Shown here: one piece after another, positions 56,378-64,000 of the stretch | Layout of the letters: the number at the start of each line of letters is the position of its first letter | How positions within the stretch are numbered: position 1 is the stretch's first letter | From: Alphaproteobacteria bacterium | Lineage (GTDB): Bacteria; Pseudomonadota; Alphaproteobacteria; Puniceispirillales; Puniceispirillaceae | Direction of reading: 5' to 3' | Length of the DNA stretch: 64,000 nt | Assembly: GCA_016779005.1 (NCBI GenBank) | Contig: JADHOL010000010.1 | Span: 1 to 64,000, forward strand | Translations under genes and position numbers: made by a program | Notes under the pieces: generated by a model | What the model saw: only the letters and a program-made list of their open reading frames with translations | What the model was told of the DNA's origin: nothing | The model's database searches: none

Positions 56378-58339
56378 ATGCCTAAAATTGCTCTCCCAGA
56401 TGGGTCCGAGCGGCACTATGATGCCCCTGTAACAGCCGCACAAATTGCAGCTGACATTGGTCCAGGTCTTGCTAAAGCAGCTCTGGCAGCTGTTGTAAAT
56501 GGCGAGAATTGGGATATTGGCCGAGCTATCAATGAAGATAGTGAACTCCGTTTAATCACCGCAAAAGATGATGCTTGCCTTGAATTAATTAGGCATGATT
56601 GCGCGCATATTCTAGCAGAGGCGGTTCTAGAATTATATCCTGAAACACAAGTTACGATTGGCCCTGCCATTGAAACTGGTTTTTATTATGATTTTTACCG
56701 AGAGCACCCATTTAGCACAGATGATCTTGATGACATTGAAAAGCGGATGCATGAAATTGTAGATCGCGATGAGCAAATAACACGCGGTGAATGGAGCCGC
56801 GATGAGGCGATCTCATTTTATAAAGAGCGCAATGAGCCATTTAAGATTGAATTAGTTGAGGCTATTCCTGCGCATGAGACGGTTAGTTATTATGCACAAG
56901 GAAGCTTTATCGACCTGTGTCGCGGGCCTCACCTAGTATCTACCAAAAAAGCAGGTCATGCGTTCAAATTGATGAAAGTTGCAGGCGCCTATTGGCGCGG
57001 TGATTCCAATAATCCGATGTTACAGCGTATATATGGAACTGCCTTTGCAACTGAAGCAGACCTTCAAGCATATTTAACGATGCTAGAAGAAGCAGAAAAA
57101 AGGGACCATAGAAAACTAGGTAAAGCACTAGATTTTTTTCATATGCAAGAAGAAGCGACGGGTTCTATTTTCTGGCATCCAAATGGATGGACTCTTTACC
57201 GAGAGATTGAGAATTATGTAAGACGGCGTCTTGCCGCTGAGAATTATCAAGAAGTTAAAACACCTCAGATGATTGACAGAAGTTTGTGGGAGGCGTCTGG
57301 ACATTGGGAGAAATTCGGTGAAAACATGTTCACCGCAAACACCCAAGACGATAAAACATTAGCATTAAAGCCAATGAATTGCCCAGGTCATGTTCAGATT
57401 TATCGGCAGGGTGTGAAATCATATCGTGATTTGCCGCTACGCATGGCAGAGTTCGGCTCTTGTCATAGGAACGAGCCGTCTGGAGCGTTGCATGGAATAA
57501 TGAGAGTACGTGCATTTACACAAGATGATGCTCATATCTTTTGTACAGAAGAGCAAATAAATTCAGAATCGGTGGCATTTTGTAATTTATTAAAGGATAT
57601 TTATAAAGATTTCGGGTTCACAGATATCAGGGTTAAATTTTCAGATCGCCCTGAAGTGCGCGCAGGTGATGATGCCACCTGGGATAAGGCAGAACAAGCC
57701 TTATCAGATGCAACCAAAGCGGCTGGTATTGAAACATCTCTTAATCCGGGGGAGGGCGCATTCTACGGGCCTAAGTTAGAATTTGTGCTAACAGATGCTA
57801 TCGGACGCGATTGGCAATGCGGTACTTTGCAAGCAGATTTTATTTTGCCAGAGCGTCTTGGTGCAGAATATGTTGATGAAGATGGTCAGCGTAAACGCCC
57901 TGTTATGCTGCATCGCGCAATTTTGGGTTCTTTGGAGAGATGGATTGGAATATTAATTGAGCAATATTCAGGCAGAATGCCTGCATGGCTCTCCCCTATT
58001 CAAGTTGTAATTGCCCCCATTACAGAAACAGCAAATGACTATGCAAATACAGTTTATCAAACCCTTAATAAAGCTGGCATAAGAGTGCAAACAGATCTTA
58101 GAAATGAGAAAATCGGCTATAAAATCAGAGAACATAGCACAGCAAAAGTTCCCTATATACTTGCGGTTGGCGCACGCGAGGCAGAAGCTGGAACAGTTGC
58201 AGTGCGGCAACTGGGCATGCAATCCCAGCAGGTGATGCGTATAGATGAGGTTAAATCATTTCTTCTATCCGAATGTATGCCGCCTGATTTAGCGTCATCT
58301 GGTTCACCATCACCTGATTTACCATCAAATGCGCAATAA
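56378..58339 (+). CDS. thrS: Threonine-tRNA ligase
   Basis: 653 aa. N-terminal TGS domain (residues 1-60), editing domain with [16 protein letters not shown] and CRGPHL, then the class II core with zinc ligands Cys ([10 protein letters not shown]), His (FTQDDAHIF) and His ([12 protein letters not shown]), and the anticodon-binding domain. It charges tRNA-Thr. The last 20 residues ([19 protein letters not shown]) are a low-complexity extension that contains a partial duplication, probably dispensable. Confidence 0.97.
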   Translation: MPKIALPDGSERHYDAPVTAAQIAADIGPGLAKAALAAVVNGENWDIGRAINEDSELRLITAKDDACLELIRHDCAHILAEAVLELYPETQVTIGPAIETGFYYDFYREHPFSTDDLDDIEKRMHEIVDRDEQITRGEWSRDEAISFYKERNEPFKIELVEAIPAHETVSYYAQGSFIDLCRGPHLVSTKKAGHAFKLMKVAGAYWRGDSNNPMLQRIYGTAFATEADLQAYLTMLEEAEKRDHRKLGKALDFFHMQEEATGSIFWHPNGWTLYREIENYVRRRLAAENYQEVKTPQMIDRSLWEASGHWEKFGENMFTANTQDDKTLALKPMNCPGHVQIYRQGVKSYRDLPLRMAEFGSCHRNEPSGALHGIMRVRAFTQDDAHIFCTEEQINSESVAFCNLLKDIYKDFGFTDIRVKFSDRPEVRAGDDATWDKAEQALSDATKAAGIETSLNPGEGAFYGPKLEFVLTDAIGRDWQCGTLQADFILPERLGAEYVDEDGQRKRPVMLHRAILGSLERWIGILIEQYSGRMPAWLSPIQVVIAPITETANDYANTVYQTLNKAGIRVQTDLRNEKIGYKIREHSTAKVPYILAVGAREAEAGTVAVRQLGMQSQQVMRIDEVKSFLLSECMPPDLASSGSPSPDLPSNAQ

Positions 58340-58444
58340 CCGATATCGCTTACTTGCAATCATTAAGGTTTCAACGTATGACTAACAAATCAGACCTTTA
58401 GCCTATTTTAAATGCTAAGGTTTATTTAATAAATTTCAACAATT

Positions 58445-58993
58445 ATGGAGAGTTCAATAGTACGTCCAAGACAAGAAATGCCGTCTTCCTCAGATGGGCC
58501 GCGAATAAATGAAATGATACATTCAAGGTCTGTTAGATGTATCGATCCAGATGGAGAACAACTCGGAATTTTATCCATCGATGATGCCCTGAATAAAGCA
58601 GCTGAATTAGGCCTTGATCTGGTAGAACTCCAACCAAATGCAGTGCCGCCTGTTTGTAAAATCCTAGATTACGGAAAACATAAATATCAGGCGCAAAAGC
58701 GGGCTAACGAAGCTCGAAAAAAGCAAAAAATCATTGAAGTAAAAGAAATCAAGCTTAGACCTAATATCGATCAACATGATTATCAGGTTAAAATGAAAGC
58801 GGTTCATAAATTTCTTGATGGCGGTGATAAGGTTAAAGTTACCCTTAGATTTAGAGGCCGTGAAATGGCCCATGTTGAGCTTGGTGCAGAGCTATTATCG
58901 CGGGTTCGCGGGGATGTAGATGATTTTGCAAAAATCGAATCCATGCCCAAAATGGAAGGCCGGCAAATGACGATGGTGCTTGCTCCAAAATAA
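58445..58993 (+). CDS. infC: Translation initiation factor IF-3
   Basis: 182 aa. N-terminal domain from GPRINEMI and the linker [21 protein letters not shown], then the C-terminal domain with [19 protein letters not shown] and MTMVLAPK. It starts with ATG at 58445 here, not the AUU found in some bacteria, after a weak ribosome site. It is 105 bp after thrS, in the usual thrS-infC-rpmI-rplT order. Confidence 0.97.
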   Translation: MESSIVRPRQEMPSSSDGPRINEMIHSRSVRCIDPDGEQLGILSIDDALNKAAELGLDLVELQPNAVPPVCKILDYGKHKYQAQKRANEARKKQKIIEVKEIKLRPNIDQHDYQVKMKAVHKFLDGGDKVKVTLRFRGREMAHVELGAELLSRVRGDVDDFAKIESMPKMEGRQMTMVLAPK

Positions 58994-59144
58994 TAAATTC
59001 GCCCGAGAAAACCTAAATATACAAAATGAGCTTGAAATAGCGTTTATATCTTGCACAAGAAGGCTAATTTATGATTGCTTTTATACAAGACAGCTAGTAT
59101 AACACGCTCACTAAAAGTCGAGCTAAGGCCATGATAGGGCATGC

Positions 59145-59156
59145 CTTGCCGGCAAG
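59145..59156. repeat. 12-bp palindrome CTTGCCGGCAAG before rpmI
   Basis: A perfect palindrome 33 bp before the rpmI start, in the 195-bp spacer after infC. As RNA it would have no loop; it could be a protein-binding site or part of an L20 leader. No other structure recognised. Confidence 0.5.
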
Positions 59157-59188
59157 ATAATATCTAATATAGATAAAGTGAGGATGAA

Positions 59189-59386
59189 ATGCCCAAATTA
59201 AAAACCAAGAGTGGTGCAAAAAAGCGCTTCTCTCTTACAGCTAAAGGGAAAGTTCGCGGTTCCGCTGCTTTCCTTAGTCATAATTTGCGTAGACGCTCTC
59301 AAAAAATGAAGCGACAAGCTCGTGGAACGATGATTCTACACCCAGCTGATGCGAAAATCGTAAAAGGGTTTCTACCCTACGCCTAA
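59189..59386 (+). CDS. rpmI: 50S ribosomal protein L35
   Basis: 65-aa basic protein, MPKLKTKSGAKKRF start with GKVRGSAAFLSHNLRRRSQKMKRQ; normal L35 length. GAGGA precedes the ATG. Cotranscribed with rplT, 24 bp downstream. Confidence 0.97.
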   Translation: MPKLKTKSGAKKRFSLTAKGKVRGSAAFLSHNLRRRSQKMKRQARGTMILHPADAKIVKGFLPYA

Positions 59387-59410
59387 ACTAGCTAAATAAG
59401 GAGAAGTGCT

Positions 59411-59767
59411 ATGGCTCGAGTGAGCAGAGGTACAACCACACATGCGCGTCACCGCAAAGTAATTAAAGCCGCTAAAGGCTATTATGGTAGACGTAAAAAT
59501 ACATTTAAAGTTGCAAAACAAGCTGTTGATAAAGCAAGGCAGTATGCGTACCGCGATAGGCGTGTTCGCAAGCGCGAGTTCAGAGCATTATGGATTCAGC
59601 GGATAAATGCTGCGGCACGGGCGCATGGGGTTACCTACTCATCGCTGATGGGCGGCTTGATAAAAGCAGGAATAGAGGTCGATCGCAAAATGCTTGCAGA
59701 TTTAGCGGTTCATGAGCCTGCGGCATTTACAAAACTAGTTGAGCAATCCCAAAAAGCTGCAAGCTAG
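59411..59767 (+). CDS. rplT: 50S ribosomal protein L20
   Basis: 118 aa, [30 protein letters not shown] start and [30 protein letters not shown]; full-length L20, an early assembly protein that can repress its own operon in other bacteria. pheS follows 23 bp downstream. Confidence 0.98.
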   Translation: MARVSRGTTTHARHRKVIKAAKGYYGRRKNTFKVAKQAVDKARQYAYRDRRVRKREFRALWIQRINAAARAHGVTYSSLMGGLIKAGIEVDRKMLADLAVHEPAAFTKLVEQSQKAAS

Positions 59768-59790
59768 TTAGACTGGCCCTCGTTACTATA

Positions 59791-60864
59791 ATGGTAGATA
59801 TTGACACGCTACGGGAAAAATTTCTCAAGGATATCACTCTGGCAGGGGATCTTGATCAGCTTAATGCGGTTAGGATAGATGCGCTTGGCAAAAAGGGTGC
59901 GATATCATTTGAACTTGCTAAACTTGGTCAAATGGATGCCGATGCTAGAAAACAAGCTGGCCAAATCATAAATGCGGTGAAGCAGGAACTTACTTCTGCG
60001 CTTGCAGAACGCCAAGAGCTTCTTGCAAAACAAGCATTAGATAAAAAGCTCGAATCTGAAAAGAGTGATGTATCATTACCAACACGCCCATCTATTCAGG
60101 CAAAAATGCATCCGCTTTCAAGAACGATGGAGGAAATATCAGCAATCTTTGCTGATATGGGGTTTGTAATTGCGGAAGGCCCCGAGATTGAAACGGACGA
60201 GAATAACTTCACAGCGCTTAATATTCCCCCTGAGCATCCAGCACGACAGGAGCATGATACCTTTTATTTAAAGGCTGATGCCTCTGGAAGTCGGCCTGTG
60301 CTGCGAACTCATACGTCACCAGTTCAAATTAGAACTATGCGTTCTACCAAACCACCAATTCGGATTATTGTTCCTGGTAGAACATACCGGTCTGACCATG
60401 ATGCAACGCATTCACCCATGTTTCATCAATGTGAAGGGTTAGTGATAGGGCCAGATATTCATATGGGTCATTTAAAAGCTACCTTGATTGATTTTTGCCG
60501 AAGTTTTTTTGGAATGGATGAGTTGCCAGTTCGTTTTCGCCCTAGCTATTTTCCATTCACGGAGCCGTCTGCAGAGGTTGATATTGGCTGCAGCAGAGAA
60601 GGCGGCGGATTGAAAATAGGGGCTGGAGAGAGCTGGCTAGAGATCCTTGGAAGCGGAATGGTAAATCCAAGAGTACTTGAAAATTGCGGGTATGATTCTA
60701 CAACTACTCAAGGGTTTGCATTTGGCATGGGGGTTGAGCGTCTTGCAATGCTAAAATATGGCATTCCTGATTTACGTACCTTTTATGAGTCAGATTTGCG
60801 CTGGTTACATCATTATGGATTTATGCCACATGACGTTGCTGGTCTTCATACTGGCATTGTGTAA
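59791..60864 (+). CDS. pheS: Phenylalanine-tRNA ligase alpha subunit
   Basis: 357 aa. An N-terminal coiled-coil for tRNA binding is followed by the class II core: MHPLSRTMEEISAIFADMGF, motif 2 (RTYRSDHDATHSPMFHQCEGL) and motif 3 (GFAFGMGVERLAMLKYGI). It forms the alpha2-beta2 enzyme with PheT. In a typical rplT-pheS-pheT run. Confidence 0.98.
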   Translation: MVDIDTLREKFLKDITLAGDLDQLNAVRIDALGKKGAISFELAKLGQMDADARKQAGQIINAVKQELTSALAERQELLAKQALDKKLESEKSDVSLPTRPSIQAKMHPLSRTMEEISAIFADMGFVIAEGPEIETDENNFTALNIPPEHPARQEHDTFYLKADASGSRPVLRTHTSPVQIRTMRSTKPPIRIIVPGRTYRSDHDATHSPMFHQCEGLVIGPDIHMGHLKATLIDFCRSFFGMDELPVRFRPSYFPFTEPSAEVDIGCSREGGGLKIGAGESWLEILGSGMVNPRVLENCGYDSTTTQGFAFGMGVERLAMLKYGIPDLRTFYESDLRWLHHYGFMPHDVAGLHTGIV

Positions 60865-60878
60865 AGAGGGATAGTGCG

Positions 60879-63278
60879 ATGAAATTCACCCTCAATTGGT
60901 TAAAAGATCATTTAGAGACTGAGTGCTCTTTGAGCGAAATTTGTGATGGATTGGTAAGATTGGGTCATGAAGTTGAAGAGGTTGTTGACCCTGCACAAAG
61001 CTTGTCTGACTTTCGTATTGTTGAAATTAAAGAGGCACAACCGCATCCAGAAGCAGATAGGCTTCAGCTTTGTGTGGTAGATGATAACGGGTCTATATTG
61101 CAGATTGTTTGTGGTGCGCCGAATGCACGTGCTGGCCTGAAAACAGTTCTAGCACCGATTGGCACATATGTGCCAGCTATTGATATCATTATCAAAAAAG
61201 GCCTTATCAGGGGTCAGGAATCAAATGGTATGTTATGTGCCTTCTCAGAGCTTGGCTTGGATGGCGATAGCGACGGTATTATTGAGCTGCCAGATGATGC
61301 CCCGCTGGGCACGTCATATATTGAATATGCAGATTTAAATGATCCTGTTATTGAAATCGCAATAACGCCAAATCGCGGCGACTGCCTAGGGGTGAGAGGG
61401 ATAGCTCGTGATTTGTCTGCCGCCTCAATTGGCCGCATGAAACCTCTGGATACATCTGAATGTAAAGGCGAATTTGATAGTCCAATCCATTGGGCGCTTT
61501 CGCCAGACACAGTTGAAATCGTACCGCGCGTTACAGGCAGATATTTCCAAGATGTTGCTAATAAGAGCTCGCCTGAATGGATGGCCAGAAGATTAATCAG
61601 TATAGGTCAGCGACCTATCTCTGCATTAGTTGATATCACTAATTATATTATGATGGATTTGGGCAGACCCTTACATGCGTTTGATGCCGATAAAATCAGC
61701 GGAGATACGCTATTTATTAGGCGCGCAAATGCGGGAGAGAAGATACTAGCTCTCAATGAGAAGGAATATGAATGCACGCCTGATATGCTGGTAATTGGTG
61801 ATAGGGATGGTGCTGATGATATTGCTGGAATTATGGGGGGAGAGCGAACTGGTATAACAGACGATACACAAAACCTATTTCTAGAAATCGCTATATTCGA
61901 CCCTATTAGTGTTGCAGCTACTGGCAGAACGCTGAATATTAATTCAGATGCACGTTATCGTTTTGAGCGCGGGTTGGACGGTGAGTCCCCAGACCTTCTA
62001 TCTGGCTATATTGCGCGATTTGTGCAGTCTATATGTGGCGGTAAGATAAGCCGTGAGGTAAGCGTTGGAGCAGGGGTTACATGGCAACGATGTGTTTATT
62101 TTAATCCAGAATTAACACAGCAATTAACAGGTATTGAGCTTGCGCATCCACAACAAAGACAGATTTTAAATGAGTTAGGTTTTATTATCGAGCCAGGAGA
62201 AGATAAGACATGGAATGTCACGCCGCCTGCATGGCGAAATGATATTGACGGTCAAGCTGATTTGGTCGAAGAAATAATTCGTGTTGCTGGATATGATAAG
62301 CTCCCGATGGTGCCACTGCCCCGATTGAGCGTCATAGCCCAGCCAGCCTATTCACAAGAACAGCTACGCCCGATTCATCTTCGGCGTATGTTAGCGGCTG
62401 CTGGACTTAATGAGGCGGTTACATTCTCATTCATGGCGCAGTCTGATGCGGCCTTGTTCGGGGGCGGGGATGATGCGCTCACCCTGGTAAATCCGATCAG
62501 CAGTGAGCTTGATTGTATGAGGCCTTCTATTCTTCCTAACTTACTTAATGCGCTATCTCGTAATATGAATCGCGGCATTAAGAATGTCAGATTGTTTGAG
62601 ATAGGCCCGGTATTTCACGGAACAGATGAGGCAAGCCAGACGCTGTCATGTGCGGGGGTATTAAACGGGGATTACCAAATCGGGGACTGGCAGGATAAGG
62701 CACGCTGTGTTGATGTATTTGATGCCAAGAAAATAATGGAAAAAATATGCGAGACCCTTGGGGTCTCTAGTCAGTCCATTCAACTTAACACTCCTGGTCC
62801 TGCATGGTTTCACCCAGGCCAATCTGCCAATATGATGCTTGGTAAAACAGCCATCGGAAGCTTTGGTATGATCCATCCAGAAATTCTTGCTGCCTTTGAT
62901 ATTAAAGTTCCAGTTGCTGCCTTTGATTGCAATATCAACGCTATCCCGTTGCCGAGACACAAAAATGTAGCACGACCTTTGTTAAAGCTTTCTACTTTTC
63001 AGCCTGTTGAGCGTGATTTTGCGTTTGTGCTGGATGAAGAAGTAAGTGCTGCCAAGTTATTAAGAGCTGTTAGGGCGGCGGCAAAAGATAAAATATCAGA
63101 TATTGGTATTTTCGATGTGTATGAGGGGGCGGAAATAGGGGATGGCAAAAAGTCTATCGCGGTAAAAATTCAGCTCACCCCTGATGAGGCTACATTTACA
63201 GAAGCTGAGCTTCAGCAAATCAGCGCAGATATTATAGCTTCAGTTGAGAAGCAATGTGCTGGAAAGCTACGCGGATAA
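60879..63278 (+). CDS. pheT: Phenylalanine-tRNA ligase beta subunit
   Basis: 799 aa, normal length. Domains: EMAP-like tRNA-binding (about 40-155; HPEADRLQLCVV), B3/B4 with editing site (about 215-390), B5 (about 400-475), core, and C-terminal FDX-ACB domain (from about 705; KLSTFQPVERDFAFVLDEEVSA). Starts 15 bp after pheS. Confidence 0.98.
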   Translation: MKFTLNWLKDHLETECSLSEICDGLVRLGHEVEEVVDPAQSLSDFRIVEIKEAQPHPEADRLQLCVVDDNGSILQIVCGAPNARAGLKTVLAPIGTYVPAIDIIIKKGLIRGQESNGMLCAFSELGLDGDSDGIIELPDDAPLGTSYIEYADLNDPVIEIAITPNRGDCLGVRGIARDLSAASIGRMKPLDTSECKGEFDSPIHWALSPDTVEIVPRVTGRYFQDVANKSSPEWMARRLISIGQRPISALVDITNYIMMDLGRPLHAFDADKISGDTLFIRRANAGEKILALNEKEYECTPDMLVIGDRDGADDIAGIMGGERTGITDDTQNLFLEIAIFDPISVAATGRTLNINSDARYRFERGLDGESPDLLSGYIARFVQSICGGKISREVSVGAGVTWQRCVYFNPELTQQLTGIELAHPQQRQILNELGFIIEPGEDKTWNVTPPAWRNDIDGQADLVEEIIRVAGYDKLPMVPLPRLSVIAQPAYSQEQLRPIHLRRMLAAAGLNEAVTFSFMAQSDAALFGGGDDALTLVNPISSELDCMRPSILPNLLNALSRNMNRGIKNVRLFEIGPVFHGTDEASQTLSCAGVLNGDYQIGDWQDKARCVDVFDAKKIMEKICETLGVSSQSIQLNTPGPAWFHPGQSANMMLGKTAIGSFGMIHPEILAAFDIKVPVAAFDCNINAIPLPRHKNVARPLLKLSTFQPVERDFAFVLDEEVSAAKLLRAVRAAAKDKISDIGIFDVYEGAEIGDGKKSIAVKIQLTPDEATFTEAELQQISADIIASVEKQCAGKLRG

Positions 63279-63346
63279 TGAGCGGTTAGGATTATTTTTG
63301 TTAATTATTGTTCTATTGCTTAAGCACCCATATCCATAATTCAGAC

Positions 63347-64000
63347 CTAAATTCTATTAATTGCAGAAATAAGCGCCCTTATGGGGGCTTGGGTTATGGA
63401 TGTATCAATTCCAGAGCCGAAAATAGATTTACCACTATCATCAGGTACTTTTAATTCAACATAGGCAGCTGCTTCAGCCTGTGATGTACTAGAGCGTGTG
63501 TTCTGGCCAAAATCAGCTAGTTTAAATGAAACATCAAAGGTTTTGCGAAACCCATTTACAAATGCTGAAACCGGCCCATTACCAGTTTCAACAAACGATG
63601 TCTCTGTGCCGTTATAACTTACGGTGGCAGTGACTTGCTCAGTACCAGCAGAACGAGAAACTGGATGAGATTGGAAGGATACTAGCTCAAAGGGCGCATT
63701 TAAATTAACATAGAATTGCTCGTAAATTTCCCAAATTTTACGAGCAGTAATTTCAGCGCCGCTGGTATCAGCCTCTGTTTGAACCAGCTGGCTAAACTCA
63801 ACCTCCATTGCTCTTGGTATTCTAATATGATGTTCTGTTTCTAATAGCCAGGCCGAACCTGCCTTACCTGATTGCGAGTTTACCCGAATAATAGCCTCAT
63901 ATGTGCGTCCAATATCTGCGGGGTCAATGGGAAGGTAGGGGACTTGCCAGATTATATCATTTGATTTGCTTATGGCTTCCATACCTTTGCGGATGGCATC
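63347..64000 (-). CDS. leuA: 2-isopropylmalate synthase, C-terminal part (5' end outside window)
   Basis: The frame is open to the right edge, about 217 codons visible. It begins within the end of the catalytic barrel (DAIRKGMEAI; WQVPYLPIDPADIGRTYEAIIRVNSQSGKAG) and then shows the regulatory C-terminal domain, typical of the long LeuA type that is inhibited by leucine. It would make 2-isopropylmalate from 2-oxoisovalerate and acetyl-CoA. Convergent with pheT across 68 bp. No frame damage is seen. Confidence 0.93.
   Translation of the reverse strand, partial: DAIRKGMEAISKSNDIIWQVPYLPIDPADIGRTYEAIIRVNSQSGKAGSAWLLETEHHIRIPRAMEVEFSQLVQTEADTSGAEITARKIWEIYEQFYVNLNAPFELVSFQSHPVSRSAGTEQVTATVSYNGTETSFVETGNGPVSAFVNGFRKTFDVSFKLADFGQNTRSSTSQAEAAAYVELKVPDDSGKSIFGSGIDTSITQAPIRALISAINRI

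Overview
This window is a chromosomal segment of an alphaproteobacterium. It is AT-rich by eye (I estimate about 40% GC; not computed). The assignment rests on alphaproteobacterial genes (ChvI/ChvG, an Irr-type Fur protein, a TIGR02300/FYDLN protein, an FzlA-like GST, an NDUFA9-like protein) and on gene order. The run chvI-chvG-rapZ-ahcY-tsaE-addB-addA-trxA / folC-trpA-trpB-trpF-lapA-ihfB-rpsA-cmk-aroA / FYDLN protein follows the familiar alphaproteobacterial backbone. A sulfolactate sulfo-lyase cluster and a streamlined backbone would fit a marine lineage such as SAR116-like bacteria, but the order cannot be fixed from sequence alone.

Layout. 1-1900: the right end of an integrated element, with a partial haloacid dehalogenase, a 97-aa unknown protein and a tyrosine integrase abutting the 3' end of tRNA-Arg(CCG). 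2.1-6.4 kb: an orphan ABC ATPase, a zinc-finger protein and DNA polymerase I. 6.6-18.9 kb: an envelope-stress two-component system, RapZ, S-adenosylhomocysteinase, TsaE, the AddAB nuclease-helicase and thioredoxin. 19-29 kb (minus strand): folC, trp genes, lapA, ihfB, rpsA, cmk, aroA. 29.3-31.3 kb: FYDLN protein, tRNA-Ala(GGC), rhodanese, SGNH hydrolase. 31.3-35 kb (minus): lptB-lptA-lptC, RNase D-like, nitroreductase. 35.2-38 kb: irr and katG with an Irr-box-like palindrome. 38-40.7 kb: gapA, a PCu(A)C copper chaperone, a 40-codon membrane protein and a truncated DUF2141 gene. 40.8-44.4 kb: a probable (R)-sulfolactate catabolic operon (suyA-suyB-comC-yeiH/cuyZ type exporter). 44.6-54.9 kb: NDUFA9-like, uppP, gltD-gltB, a GNAT enzyme, FzlA-like, a hydrolase. 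55-63.3 kb: a glycosyltransferase, then thrS-infC-rpmI-rplT-pheS-pheT. The right edge holds the 3' part of leuA.

Themes. (1) Backbone neighbours are joined where other alphaproteobacteria carry extra genes. hprK, EIIA-Man and HPr are absent between chvG and ahcY, and rpoN-hpf-ptsN are absent after lptB; together this suggests loss of the nitrogen-PTS. amgK/murU are absent between tsaE and addB, and accD is absent between trpA and folC. (2) Short tandem duplications (units of 9-17 bp, two to seven copies) recur in many intergenic spacers, often touching stop codons, and as in-frame repeats inside variable loops of polA, addB and yeiH. (3) Two local regulatory structures stand out: a GC-rich hairpin that would bring a distant Shine-Dalgarno next to the TTG start of comC, and an Irr-box-like palindrome directly before the katG promoter. 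I found no CRISPR array, rRNA operon, insertion sequence or prophage structural genes.
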